Position numbers and translations under genes: made by a program. From Streptomyces sp. P3 (GTDB taxonomy: Bacteria > Actinomycetota > Actinomycetes > Streptomycetales > Streptomycetaceae), in contig JAFEKX020000001.1 in the NCBI GenBank assembly GCA_016893485.2, positions 6,279,501-6,343,500 of the forward strand: DNA of 64,000 nt, in the 5' to 3' direction. The notes beneath the pieces were generated by a model, which was not told the DNA's origin, made no database searches, and saw only the letters and a list, made by a program, of their open reading frames with translations. Each line of letters opens with the position of its first letter. The stretch's first letter is position 1. Positions 45,788-55,912 of this stretch are shown in pieces.

Positions 45788-47952
45788 ATGTCCCACGACG
45801 GCGTCAGACTGCGCGCGGTCATGCGCTCGGTCGTCTTCCTCACCGCGGGCGCGCTCGCGGTGCCCACCCTCGCGTCCTGCGGCTCCGACGACGAGTCGGG
45901 CAAGCCGCTCGCCGCCCAGGACATCGCCCCCGCCGGGCGGGACCTGGTCGCCGACGGCGGCACCCTGCGCTGGGCCGTGGACGACGTACCGGAGACCCTC
46001 AACACGTTCCAGTCGGACGCCGACGACGCCACCACCCGCGTCGCCCAGGCCGTGCTGCCCGCGATGTTCCGGCTCGACGCGCAGGGGCGCCCGCAGCGGG
46101 ACGCCGACTACCTGGAGTCCGCGAAGGTCGTCGACACCGAGCCCAAGCAGGTCGTCCTCTACAAGCTGGACCAGCAGGCCGTGTGGAGCGACGGCCGCGA
46201 GATCGGCGCCGCCGACTTCGCCGCCCAGTGGCGCGCCCTGTCCGGCAAGGACTCCGCGTACTGGACCGCCCGCAACGCCGGGTACGACCGCATCGAGAAG
46301 ATCGAGCGCGGCGCCAACAACCTCGAGGTCAAGGTCACCTTCAGCAGGCCGTACGCCGACTGGAAGGCGCTGTTCTCGCCGCTGTACCCCAAGGACGTCA
46401 TGGGCACCCCGGATGCCTTCAACGACGGCGCGCGCCGCAAGCTGAAGGTGACCGCCGGGGCGTTCTCGGTGCAGAAGGTCGACCGCAAGGACAAGGAGAT
46501 CGTCCTCGGCCGCAACCCGCACTGGTGGGGCCGACCCGCGAAGCTCTCCCAGATCGTGCTGACGGCCGTACCGCTGGACAAGCGGGCCGCCGCGCTCGCC
46601 GACGGCAGCGTCGACCTGGCCGGGATCGACCCCGCCGACGCGAGCCGGATCGCCCTCGCGGGCCGGGCGAAGGGGACGAGCACCCCGCTGCAGGGCGCGA
46701 GCCCCACGGGCAAGGACGAGAACAAGAACGAGAGCCGGCAGAAGAAGAAGCTCGGCAAGAAGGAGCGCAAGGCGCTCGCCACGTTCCTGCGCCAGCAGGA
46801 CGCGCTGCGCGCCTTCACCGTCCGCCGCTCGCTGGAGCCCGCGTACACGCAGCTCGCCCTCAACGGCTCCGAGGGTCCCCTCGCCGACGAGCGCGTCCGG
46901 CGTGCCGTGGCCCGCGCGCTCGACCGTACGGAACTGGCGAAGGTCGTCCTCAAGCCGCTCGGCCTGCCCGCCGTGCCGGTCGGCAGTCACCTCGCGCTCT
47001 CCGGTCAGGCCGCGTACGCCGACAACAGCGGCGCGCTCGGCGGCCAGGACACCACGGAGGCGCAGGCGCTGCTCGCCGACGCCGGCTGGGTGCCCGGCGG
47101 ACCGGTCAGGACAAGGGCGAGAAGGCGGCCGGTTCCGAGGGCAGGAAGAGCAAGAAGTCCGATGACGATGCCGAGTCCGAGGGCGGCTCCGACGGGCAGT
47201 ACATCGTCGGCGAGGACAACAAGGACCCGCAGGATCACACCAAGAAGCACGGACACGGCGACGAGAGCTCCCAGCACCTCGCCGACGGCAAGCAGTACGA
47301 CGGCCGCAAGGTGAAGCAGGGCGGGGCGCCCGGCGCGTACGCCCCCAAGGGCACGGCCGCCCCCGCCGACGCGAAGACCCGTCTGCTCGCCAAGGACGGC
47401 AAGCCGCTCGCCCTCCGCTTCGTGCTCCCCTCCGGCACCGGCTCGGAGTCCCTGGGCGCGGTCGCCACCAGCATCTCCCGCATGCTGGAGAAGGTCGGCA
47501 TCCGCACCGAGATCACCAAGGTCTCCGACGACAGCTACTTCAAGGACCACATCGCGTCCGGCCAGTACGACCTCGCCCTCTACTCCTGGCCCGCGTCCGC
47601 CTTCCCCGCCACCGACGCGCGCCCGATCTTCGCCAAGCCGGTCCCGGCCGCGGACGGCTCGCTGAACGTCGAGCAGAACTACACCCGCGTCGGCACCGAC
47701 CAGGTCGACCAGCTCTTCGACCAGGCCGCCTCCACCCTCGACGAGGACGAGTCCGCCGCCCTGGTCCGCAAGGCCGACGCCCGCATCTGGGCGGCGGCCG
47801 GCTCGATCCCCCTCTACCAGCGCCCCCAGCTCACCGCCGCCCGCAGGACCGTCGTCAACGCCGGCTCCTTCGGCTTCCAGACCCCGCTCTACGAGGACAT
47901 GGGCTTCCTGAAGAAGGGCGCGACCCCGTCCGCGAGCCCCACCAAGGACTGA
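45788..47952 (+). CDS. Family 5 extracellular solute-binding lipoprotein with charged insertion
   Basis: About 722 residues. ATG 45788 is preferred over GTG 45785 because GGAGGT lies 7 bp upstream. Lipoprotein signal: VVFLTAGALAVPTLASCGSD (lipobox LASC). Family 5 core: LRWAVDDVPETLNTFQSDAD, QAVWSDGREIGAADFAAQWR, GAFSVQKVDRKDKEIVLGRN, RVRRAVARALDRTELAKVVL, and C-terminal QYDLALYSWPASAFPATDAR. Unusual insertions: a Lys/Glu segment (KDENKNESRQKKKLGKKERK) and, after the break near 47103, a charged His/Asp stretch (KSKKSDDDAESEGGSDGQ, DHTKKHGHGDESSQHLADG). Probably a peptide-binding component; no permease is adjacent on this transcript, which ends at a hairpin. Confidence 0.9.
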
Positions 47953-47973
47953 CCTCCCGCACACCGGACGCGT

Positions 47974-48013
47974 ACGGCCGCCGCCCCGCAGCGACTTGCG
48001 GGGCGGCGGCCGT
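47974..48013 (+). terminator. Hairpin terminator after the binding-protein gene
   Basis: Perfect 17-bp stem (47974-47990 acggccgccgccccgca, 47997-48013) with a 6-nt loop gcgact, 22 bp after the stop at 47952. There is no T-run; it separates this gene from typA. Confidence 0.9.
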
Positions 48014-48116
48014 CGTAGCGAGAAAGAAAGGAACGCGGCGGGGGCCGGTTTTCTCCTGGCCCAGGGCCCGCGCGGCCGGGCGCGGCGCCGTCCGTAAGGC
48101 CCTGCGGAGGCCTCAT

Positions 48117-48140
48117 CCCCATACGCCACGTACGATGGGG
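48117..48140 (+). promoter_or_regulatory. Candidate typA promoter element with CCCCAT/ATGGGG dyad
   Basis: A tacgat element (48131-48136) resembling a -10 box is enclosed in an inverted pair ccccat (48117-48122) and atgggg (48135-48140), about 90 bp upstream of the typA ATG. No good -35 is seen, so it is a weak candidate. Confidence 0.3.
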
Positions 48141-48228
48141 TAAGGCCGTGGCGTGTCCAGCCCGGCAGGGTCCGCGTAACACAGATGTACGCGCAGGCCT
48201 TCCTCACTCTCCGGGAGTTCGCCGCAAT

Positions 48229-50136
48229 ATGGCCACGCGCCACGACATCCGCAACGTCGCCATCGTCGCCCACGTCGACCACGGGAAGACGACTCTCGTC
48301 GACGCCATGCTGAAGCAGGCCGGTGCCTTCGCCGCGCACGCCGCCGAATCGCTCGACGACCGAATGATGGACTCGAACGATCTGGAGCGTGAGAAGGGCA
48401 TCACGATCCTGGCCAAGAACACGGCCGTGAAGTACCACCCGAAGGATGGCGGCGACGTCATCACCATCAACATCATCGACACCCCGGGCCACGCCGACTT
48501 CGGTGGCGAGGTCGAGCGCGGTCTGTCGATGGTGGACGCGGTGGTGCTCCTCGTCGACGCCTCCGAGGGCCCGCTGCCCCAGACCCGCTTCGTACTGCGC
48601 AAGGCGCTCCACCAGCGCCTGCCCGTCATCCTGTGCATCAACAAGACGGACCGCCCCGACTCCCGGATCGACGAGGTCGTCAACGAGACGTACGACCTCT
48701 TCCTGGACCTGGACGCGGACGAGGAGCAGATCGAGTTCCCCATCGTCTACGCGTGCGCGCGGGACGGCGTGGCCTCGCTGACCAAGCCGGAGAACGGCAC
48801 GGTCCCGCAGGACAGCGACAGCCTGGAGCCCTTCTTCTCCACGATCCTGGCGCACGTCCCGGCCCCCGAGTACGACGAGGAGGCCCCGCTCCAGGCGCAC
48901 GTCACCAACCTGGACGCCGACAACTTCCTCGGCCGTATCGCGCTGCTCCGCGTCGAGCAGGGCGAGCTGCGCAAGGGCCAGACCGTCACGTGGATCAAGC
49001 GCGACGGCACGATGTCCAACGTGCGCATCACCGAGCTGCTGATGACCGAGGCGCTCACCCGCAAGCCGGCCGAGATGGCGGGCCCCGGTGACATCTGTGC
49101 CGTGGCCGGTATCCCGGACATCATGATCGGTGAGACCCTCGCCGACCCCGAGAACCCGATCGCGCTGCCGCTCATCACGGTCGACGAGCCGGCGATCTCC
49201 ATGACCATCGGTACGAACACCTCGCCGCTGGTCGGCCGCGGCGGCACCGGCAAGGGCGCCTCCGCGAAGGCCGCCGTCAAGGACCGCAAGGTGACCGCCC
49301 GCCAGGTCAAGGACCGCCTGGACCGCGAGCTGATCGGTAACGTCTCGCTGCGCGTCCTCGACACCGAGCGCCCCGACGCCTGGGAGGTGCAGGGCCGCGG
49401 TGAGCTGGCGCTGGCCATCCTGGTCGAGCAGATGCGCCGCGAGGGCTTCGAGCTGACCATCGGCAAGCCGCAGGTCGTCACGCAGATCATCGACGGCAAG
49501 GTGCACGAGCCGGTCGAGCGCATGACGATCGACGTGCCCGAGGAGCACATGGGCGCGGTCACGCAGCTCATGGGCGTCCGCAAGGGCCGGATGGACAACA
49601 TGTCGAACCACGGCTCCGGCTGGGTCCGCCTGGAGTTCGTCGTCCCGTCCCGCGGCCTCATCGGCTTCCGTACGGAGTTCCTGACCGGTACGCGCGGCAC
49701 GGGCATCGCCCACTCCATCCACGAGGGCCACGAGCCGTGGTTCGGCGTGCTGACGACCCGTAACAACGGCTCGCTGGTCGCCGACCGCGCCGGTGCCGTC
49801 ACCGCCTTTGCGATGACGAACCTCCAGGAGCGCGGTGTGCTGTTCACCGACCCCGGCACCGAGGTGTACGAGGGCATGATCGTCGGCGAGAACTCGCGCG
49901 CCGACGACATGGACGTGAACATCACCAAGGAGAAGAAGCTCACCAACATGCGCTCGGCCGCGGCCGACTCGTTCGAGGCGATCGTCCCGCCGCGCAAGCT
50001 CTCCCTGGAGCAGTCCCTGGAGTTCTGCCGCGACGACGAGTGCGTCGAGGTGACCCCGGAGGCCGTTCGCATCCGCAAGGTCGTCCTGGACCAGAAGGAG
50101 CGCGGCCGTTCCGCGAGCCGCGCCAAGCACGGCTGA
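48229..50136 (+). CDS. typA: Ribosome-associated GTPase TypA/BipA
   Basis: 635 residues, fully intact. Translation-factor GTPase involved in ribosome assembly and stress adaptation. G1 NVAIVAHVDHGKTTLVDAML, switch I DLEREKGITILAKNTAV, G3 IIDTPGHADFGGEVERGLSM, G4 LPVILCINKTDRPDSRIDEV. Domain II: LQAHVTNLDADNFLGRIALL. EF-G-like domains III and V: EVQGRGELALAILVEQMRRE, EPVERMTIDVPEEHMGAVTQ. The BipA-specific C-terminal domain contains TGTRGTGIAHSIHEGHEPWF and ends KKLTNMRSAAADSFEAIVPP, LEFCRDDECVEVTPEAVRIR. The start ATATGG follows a good leader; monocistronic between two terminators. Confidence 0.98.
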   Translation: MATRHDIRNVAIVAHVDHGKTTLVDAMLKQAGAFAAHAAESLDDRMMDSNDLEREKGITILAKNTAVKYHPKDGGDVITINIIDTPGHADFGGEVERGLSMVDAVVLLVDASEGPLPQTRFVLRKALHQRLPVILCINKTDRPDSRIDEVVNETYDLFLDLDADEEQIEFPIVYACARDGVASLTKPENGTVPQDSDSLEPFFSTILAHVPAPEYDEEAPLQAHVTNLDADNFLGRIALLRVEQGELRKGQTVTWIKRDGTMSNVRITELLMTEALTRKPAEMAGPGDICAVAGIPDIMIGETLADPENPIALPLITVDEPAISMTIGTNTSPLVGRGGTGKGASAKAAVKDRKVTARQVKDRLDRELIGNVSLRVLDTERPDAWEVQGRGELALAILVEQMRREGFELTIGKPQVVTQIIDGKVHEPVERMTIDVPEEHMGAVTQLMGVRKGRMDNMSNHGSGWVRLEFVVPSRGLIGFRTEFLTGTRGTGIAHSIHEGHEPWFGVLTTRNNGSLVADRAGAVTAFAMTNLQERGVLFTDPGTEVYEGMIVGENSRADDMDVNITKEKKLTNMRSAAADSFEAIVPPRKLSLEQSLEFCRDDECVEVTPEAVRIRKVVLDQKERGRSASRAKHG

Positions 50137-50181
50137 CGCATACGATCGCGGGCGCTGTGAGGCGCTGATACCGGCCAACTG

Positions 50182-50220
50182 AGCCCGGGCGTCCCCATCT
50201 TGGGGGCGCCCGGGCTTTTT
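50182..50220 (+). terminator. Rho-independent terminator after typA
   Basis: Stem formed by agcccgggcg...cccc and gggg...cgcccgggct (50182-50216) with one small mismatch, followed by TTTTT (50216-50220). It lies 45 bp after the typA stop. This is a classical intrinsic terminator, rarer in Streptomyces than T-less hairpins. Confidence 0.95.
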
Positions 50221-50819
50221 GCAACTGGTTTTGCCCCTGCTCCCCGGGGCAGTGTGTCCGTAATGCGGAGATCCTCGCCCGATAGCCATGTAACAAGTCC
50301 GTTTCGTGGCCTTCTCGAGGCGAACAGTTTGTCCATGTTTTGGAAGATGTACGCGTCAGCTGTGACTGAATTGAGATTTAAAGACAGTGGTCGGCACCTG
50401 ACACATGGCAGATAGTTAGCCGCGTAGCGCTCGGGTCAATGGGTCACCGCGCCGTGGGGACGGCGCCGACTCGCGAGCACCAGGGGGTGTCTGACCCTCC
50501 GTCAGGGGTGACGGAGGAAAGACGTCAACCCCCTCCTGTTGGTGAACACGTGGAGTCATGAGGAGGAGCCCCATGCGTGGTGTCACGAACGCCAGGTGGG
50601 ACACGCCGTCCGTCAGTAGCAACTTCGCCCGCCCATACGGAGATTGGCTCTGAGGAGTCGGTCGGCGGTGTAGCGCCGCCGTTCAACTACGCGCGTCCGG
50701 CTGCGGGGTTACCGCCGCACCGGGACGCTCCTGACCCTCTCCGTGATCCGACCGGTGACCGCGCACACCCTGCGCCGGCCGCCCGCTCGGCACACCCACA
50801 CCTGTGAAATGGGCGAACA
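50221..50819. promoter_or_regulatory. Long leader of the first peptide-transporter operon with a 9-bp dyad
   Basis: About 600 bp without a gene. The first half is low in GC (gactgaattgagatttaaag) and is the likely promoter zone. Further on, cctccgtca (50496-50504) and tgacggagg (50509-50517) form a perfect 9-bp stem with a GGGG loop, followed by AAAGACGTC. It could be an operator or a leader attenuator. The short frame 50577-50807 has no family resemblance and is not called. Confidence 0.5.
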
Positions 50820-51854
50820 GTGACCAGTCCTATCGACATTGAGGACGGCGGAACCTCGGTCGTCGTCGACGGCGAACCGGGGCCGCAGACCGAACCCGAG
50901 GCCAAAAAGCTGGAGGGACGCTCTCCCGGCCAGCTGATGTGGGTCCGCTTCAAGCGCGACCGCACCGGCGTCATCTCGGCGTACGTCGTGGCGTTCTTCT
51001 TCCTCGTCGGACTCCTCGCTCCGCTGATCTCCAAGCTGTACGGCAAGGACCCGTACACCGTGTACGCGGACGAACGCCCCGACCTCTTCGACAGCGCGGG
51101 CGTCCCGCTGCAGCCCAACGGCGGCATCAGCAGCCAGTTCTGGTTCGGCCTCGAACCCGGCAACGGCTACGACGTGTTCACCAAACTCCTCTACGGCATC
51201 CGCACCTCGCTGATGATCTCCGTCTGCGTGACGGTCGCGACCGTCCTCACCGGCATCCTGCTCGGCGTCGCCGCCGGCTACCTCGGCGGCAGGTCCGACT
51301 ACTTCATCAGCCGGGTCATCGACTTCCTGCTCGCCTTCCCCGCCCAGCTGTTCTTCATCGCCAGCATGCCGGTCGTGGTCTCCCTCTTCGTGAGCCCGAC
51401 CGACGAGACACCGACGTACGTCCGTGTCGTGGCCCTCATCGCCGTGCAGTGGTTCCTCGGCTGGATGAGCCTGGCCCGCATCCTGCGCGGCACCAGCCTG
51501 GCGCTGCGGGAACGGGAGTTCATCGAGGCGGCGCGGGTCAGCGGGGCCTCGCCCTGGCGGATCATCAGCAAGGAGATCCTGCCCAACGTGGTCACGCCGA
51601 TCCTCGTGCAGTCCACGTACATGCTTCCCGGCTTCGTGACCGCCGAGGCCGGACTGTCCTACCTGGGTGTGGGCATCGTCGAACCGACGCCGGACTGGGG
51701 ACAGATGTTCTCCAAGGCGTCGACGGAACTGGTGATGCAGAACGACATCACCTACATGTTCTTCCCGGGCGTCTCGATGATCATCTTCATCGTGGCCTTC
51801 AACCTGCTCGGGGACTCGGTCAGGGACGCCTTCGATCCCAAGACGGCGCGCTGA
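50820..51854 (+). CDS. Peptide ABC transporter permease (DppC/OppC type), operon 1
   Basis: 344 residues from GTG 50820, intact. Cytoplasmic N-terminal tail (EGRSPGQLMWVRFKRDRTGV), TM1 ISAYVVAFFFLVGLLAPLIS, extracellular loop (YGKDPYTVYADERPDLFDSA), then TMs LMISVCVTVATVLTGILLGV, LAFPAQLFFIASMPVVVSLF and VVALIAVQWFLGWMSLARIL. The ABC-ATPase-contacting EAA loop is REFIEAARVSGASPWRIISK, and IIFIVAFNLLGDSVRDAFDP is the typical DppC end. First gene of a five-gene operon (permease, binding protein, permease, two ATPases). About 60% similar by eye to its counterpart at 62607-63647. Confidence 0.95.
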   Translation: MTSPIDIEDGGTSVVVDGEPGPQTEPEAKKLEGRSPGQLMWVRFKRDRTGVISAYVVAFFFLVGLLAPLISKLYGKDPYTVYADERPDLFDSAGVPLQPNGGISSQFWFGLEPGNGYDVFTKLLYGIRTSLMISVCVTVATVLTGILLGVAAGYLGGRSDYFISRVIDFLLAFPAQLFFIASMPVVVSLFVSPTDETPTYVRVVALIAVQWFLGWMSLARILRGTSLALREREFIEAARVSGASPWRIISKEILPNVVTPILVQSTYMLPGFVTAEAGLSYLGVGIVEPTPDWGQMFSKASTELVMQNDITYMFFPGVSMIIFIVAFNLLGDSVRDAFDPKTAR

Positions 51855-51951
51855 CCGTCCGTTGGTGGGCGTCCGCGCCCGACTACCGCACGGATCTCGC
51901 ACGGCACTTCCCATGTGCACTGGTGACACACAGATAGGTGGAAACTGAGTG

Positions 51952-53760
51952 ATGAGTAGGGGCGGACGCCACGCATACGCCGCGCTCTCCGTGCTCGCGG
52001 CCGGGGCTCTTGTGCTCACCGGTTGCAGCAAGGGCGGCAGCGACGCCAGCGACAACAACAAGCAGGACAAGGAGAACGCTGCAAGACAGCAGAAGTCGAT
52101 CAAATTCGGCGACGCCGCCGACTCCACCGGACCGGCCGCGGCCGTACCCGGCGCCAAGCCGGGCGGCTCGATCGAGGTGCTGCAGCGTGACAGCTACGCC
52201 CACCTCGACCCGGCACAGATCTACGTCTCGGACGAGGGCTCGCTCGCGACCCTGATCCACCGCGGTCTCACCGGCTACAAGACGACCACGGCCGACGGCA
52301 AGGGTCACGAGGTCGTCGGCGACCTCGCCACCGACTCCGGTACCACCACGGACGGCGGCAAGACCTGGAAGTACACGCTCAAGGACGGCATCAAGTTCGC
52401 CGACGGGACGCCGATCACGTCCAAGGACATACGCCAGACCGTCGAGCGGGCTCTTCGCGCCCTTCATCAACCAGGGCCCGTCCTACCTCCAGCAGTGGCT
52501 GGCCGGCACCTCCGGCGCCGACTACCGCAAGCTGCTGCCGGACGGCCCGTACAAGGGCAAGCACCTGCCGGACAGCGTGCTGGAGACGCCGGACGCCAAG
52601 ACCGTCGTCTTCCACTTCAAGACCCCGCACGCCGACCTGCCGTACGCCCTCGCCATGGCGGGCTACGCGGTCGTCTCCGCCAAGGGCGACACCCAGGCCA
52701 AGTACGACAAGTCGCCGGTGACGAGCGGCCCGTACAAGATCCAGTCGTTCAAGTCGGGCAAGTCGATGGTGCTCGTGAAGAACACCAACTGGGACCCGAA
52801 GACGGACCCGATCCGTCACCAGTACGTGAACCAGTTCAACTTCACGTTCAACCAGCAGTTCGAGACGTCGACGAAGGCCCTCCTCGCGGACAGCGGCGCG
52901 GACCAGACCGGCATCAGCTTCAACAACCAGGTCGACGCGGGCAACCTGTCCAACGTCCTCAAGGACCCGAAGATGAAGTCCCGCACGATCTCCGGCTACC
53001 AGCCGTACGTGGGACAGATGAACATCAACATGAGCCACCCGGCCATGAAGGACAAGACGGTCCGTGAGGCCATCGCCTACGCGCTGCCCATCACGCCGTT
53101 CGTCCGCGCCTTCGGCGGCACCGACGCGATGGAGGTCGCCGGCGGTCTGATCAGCCCGACCGTCTCCGGCTACGACGCCGCGTTCGACCCCTTCGGCAAG
53201 AAGAAGAAGCCCGCCGGTGACCCGGTCAAGGCCAAGGAGCTGCTGAAGAAGGCCGGCAAGCTCAACATGAAGCTGACCTTCGGCTACACCAACACCCCGA
53301 GGGCCAGCAGTACTCCACCGCCATGGCGGCCGGTCTGAAGAAGGCCGGCTTCAACGTCCAGCGCCAGGAGATCCCGGCCGAGACCTACTACGACCAGGTC
53401 TCCAAGCTGGACAACAACTACGACATCTTCCACACCGCGTGGGGCGCCGACTGGCCGTCCGCCTCGACCGTCATCCCGCCGCTCTACGACGGCCGCGGCA
53501 TCGCCGACGGTGCGCAGAACTACTCCCAGGTCAACGACCCCAAGGTGAACGCCGACATCGACGCGGCGAACAAGATCACCGACCCGGTCAAGGCCGCGGC
53601 CGCCTGGGAGAAGATCGACCAGTACCTGGTGAAGGACGTCGTCAACGTCGTCCCGACCGCGTACTACAAGCAGACCCAGATCGCCGGCTCCAAGGTCGGC
53701 GGCCTCGTCTACGACGACGTCATCGGCGGCGTCGACCCGCGACGCCTGTTCGTCAAGTAA
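51952..53760 (+). CDS. Peptide ABC transporter substrate-binding lipoprotein, operon 1
   Basis: Family 5 binding lipoprotein, about 602 residues. Signal with lipobox: YAALSVLAAGALVLTGCSKG. Core: IEVLQRDSYAHLDPAQIYVS, ATLIHRGLTGYKTTTADGKG, WKYTLKDGIKFADGTPITSK, SVLETPDAKTVVFHFKTPHA, KSMVLVKNTNWDPKTDPIRH (the NxxWD motif typical of Dpp/Opp binding proteins), REAIAYALPITPFVRAFGGT, YYDQVSKLDNNYDIFHTAWG. Breaks at about 52450 (here one extra G in CGGGCTC) and 53298 (C4 for C5, restoring NTPEGQQYS). ATG 51952 follows GTG at 51949; lies 97 bp after dppC-like gene. Confidence 0.94.
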
Positions 53761-53853
53761 CCGCCGTCCGTCCGGCACCCGGTGGCCCCACCCCGCTCAG
53801 GGCGGCGCACCGGGTGCCGGACGGCCCGCCGACGTCAGAGAGCTGCCCCTGTC

Positions 53854-54833
53854 ATGCTGCGCTTCCTCGTCCGCCGGTTCCTCGGCGCCGTCGTCATCCT
53901 GTTCCTGCTGAGCATCGTCACGTTCCTGCTGTTCTTCGGGATGCCACGCGACCCGGGCCTGCTGATGTGCGGCAAGACGTGCAACCCGACCAGCCTCGCG
54001 AACATCCACCACGTGCTCGGCCTCGACAAGCCGATCAGCACGCAGTACGGGATCTTCCTGAAGAACCTCGTCATGGGCAGCAACGGCTTCGCCCAAGGCC
54101 CGTGCCCCGCCCCGTGCTTCGGGTACTCGTACCACACCAACGACCAGGTCTGGGCCACGCTCATCGACCGGCTGCCCACCACGGTCTCGCTCACCCTCGG
54201 CGGCGCCTTCTTCTTCCTGCTGATCGGCCTCGGCACCGGTCTGCTCGCCGCCTGGAAGCGGGGCACGCTCATCGACAAGACGGCCACCGCCGGGGCGATG
54301 GTGCTCAGTTCGATGCAGATCTACTTCCTGGGACCACTCGCACTGGCGCTGCTGGTCTACCAGACCCACATCTTCGACAAGCCGGCGTACAACAACTTCA
54401 CCGCGAACCCGATCAGCTGGTTCGCGGGGCTGATCATCCCTGGGTGGTGCTGTCCACGATCTTCGCCGCGCAGTACACCCGTATGGCGCGCTCGGCGATG
54501 ATCGAACAGCTCCAGGAGGAACACGTCCGTACGGCCAAGGCGAAGGGGATGTCCCGCAGATACGTCTTCTTCCGCTACGCCTGGCGCGGCTCGCTGATCC
54601 CCATCGTCACCATCTTCGGCATCGACCTGGGCTCACTGCTCGGCGGCGCCATCATCACCGAGTACACCTTCAGCCTGCCGGGCCTCGGCAACCTCGCCGT
54701 CCAGGCGGTGTTCTACAGCGACCTGCCGCTGCTGCTGGGCGTGATGATCTTCTCCGCCACCATGATCCTCCTCTTCAACATCATCGTCGACGCCTGCTAC
54801 GCCTTCATCGACCCGCGCGTGCGGCTGGCCTAG
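53854..54833 (+). CDS. Peptide ABC transporter permease (DppB/OppB type), operon 1
   Basis: About 326 residues from ATG 53854. TM1 MLRFLVRRFLGAVVILFLLS and the OppB-specific extracellular region (FFGMPRDPGLLMCGKTCNPT, NIHHVLGLDKPISTQYGIFL) come first. Then TMs SLTLGGAFFFLLIGLGTGLL and SSMQIYFLGPLALALLVYQT. The EAA loop is EEHVRTAKAKGMSRRYVFFR, with GIDLGSLLGGAIITEYTFSL and the end FNIIVDACYAFIDPRVRLA. The loop before TM2 contains four Cys (MCGKTC, GPCPAPC), shared with the paralogue in operon 2. One break at 54440 (CCC for CCCC, restoring IIPWVVLST). Confidence 0.94.
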
Positions 54834-54841
54834 GAGCACTC

Positions 54842-55901
54842 GTGACCACATTGACCAAGGAAGCCGGCGCACCCTCGCCGGCCGACGCGGGTGCCTTTCT
54901 CTCGGTGCGGGACCTGCACGTCAGCTTCAAGACCGAGGACGGCATCGTGCGCGCCGTCGACGGTCTCTCCTTCGACGTAGAACGCGGCAAGACCCTCGGC
55001 ATCGTGGGGAGTCCGGCTCGGGCAAGTCGGTCACCAACCTGACGATCCTCGGCCTGCACAACCCGATGTTCACCACCGTCGAGGGCGAAATCCTCCTGGA
55101 CGGCCAGGAGTTGACCACGGCCCGCGAGCCGGAACTGGAGAAGCTGCGCGGCAACAAGGTCGCCATGATCTTCCAGGACCCGCTGACCGCGCTCTCCCGT
55201 ACTACACGGTGGGCCGTCAGATCGCCGAGCCGTACATGAAGCACATGGGCGCCTCGAAGAAGGTCGCGTGGGCGCGCGCGGTCGAGATGCTCGGCAAGGT
55301 CGGCATCCCCAACCCGAAGGAACGGGCCAAGGACTACCCGCACCAGTTCTCCGGCGGTATGCGCCAGCGCGCGATGATCGCCATGGCGCTGGTCTGCGAC
55401 CCCGACCTGCTGATCGCGGACGAGCCCACGACGGCGTTGGACGTGACCGTCCAGGCCCAGATCCTCGACCTCCTCAAGGACCTCCAGCAGGAGTTCGGCT
55501 CCGGGATCGTCTTCATCACGCACGACCTCGGTGTCATCGCCGACATGGCCGACGACATCATGGTCATGTACGCGGGCAACGCGGTGGAACGCGGCACGAC
55601 CAACGACGTCCTGCGCTCACCCCAACACCCTTACACCTGGGGCCTGTTGAACTCCATGCCGCGCCTGGACTCGGATCTGAGCGCCCCGCTGGCCCCGATC
55701 CCCGGCGCCCCGCCCTCCCTCCTGAACCCGCCGTCGGGCTGCCGTTTCCACCCCCGCTGCACCTTCCAGGACCGGGTCGGCGGCACCCGCTGCGTCACCG
55801 AACGCCCGCTGCTCGCCCCCGACCGCGCCTCGGCATGCCACCTCACGGCGGACCAGAAGCGGACCATCTTCATCGAAGAGATCAAGCCCCGACTGGGCTA
55901 G
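54842..55901 (+). CDS. Peptide ABC transporter ATPase (DppD/OppD type), operon 1
   Basis: About 354 residues from GTG 54842. Walker A IVGESGSGKSVTNLTILGL (needs one G at 55012), Q loop NKVAMIFQDPLTALSPYYTV (needs one C at about 55199), signature PHQFSGGMRQRAMIAMALVC, Walker B DPDLLIADEPTTALDVTVQA, H loop GIVFITHDLGVIADMADDIM. The OppD C-terminal four-Cys iron-sulfur-type motif CRFHPRCTFQDRVGGTRC is present. It energises import by the two permeases; starts 8 bp after the dppB-like stop. Confidence 0.95.
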
Positions 55902-55912
55902 GAGGAGACGTC

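Noticed and set aside
47005..50289. 1094-codon open frame on the minus strand across typA
   Set aside because: Antisense shadow of typA and the binding-protein gene. Its sequence is a low-complexity Ala/Val/Arg/Asp series with no family motif, while the plus strand has an intact conserved GTPase.
50577..50807. 76-codon frame in the transporter leader
   Set aside because: Composition is Pro/Arg/Ala with no conserved feature, it ends just before the real GTG start, and it contains no plausible leader-peptide pattern.
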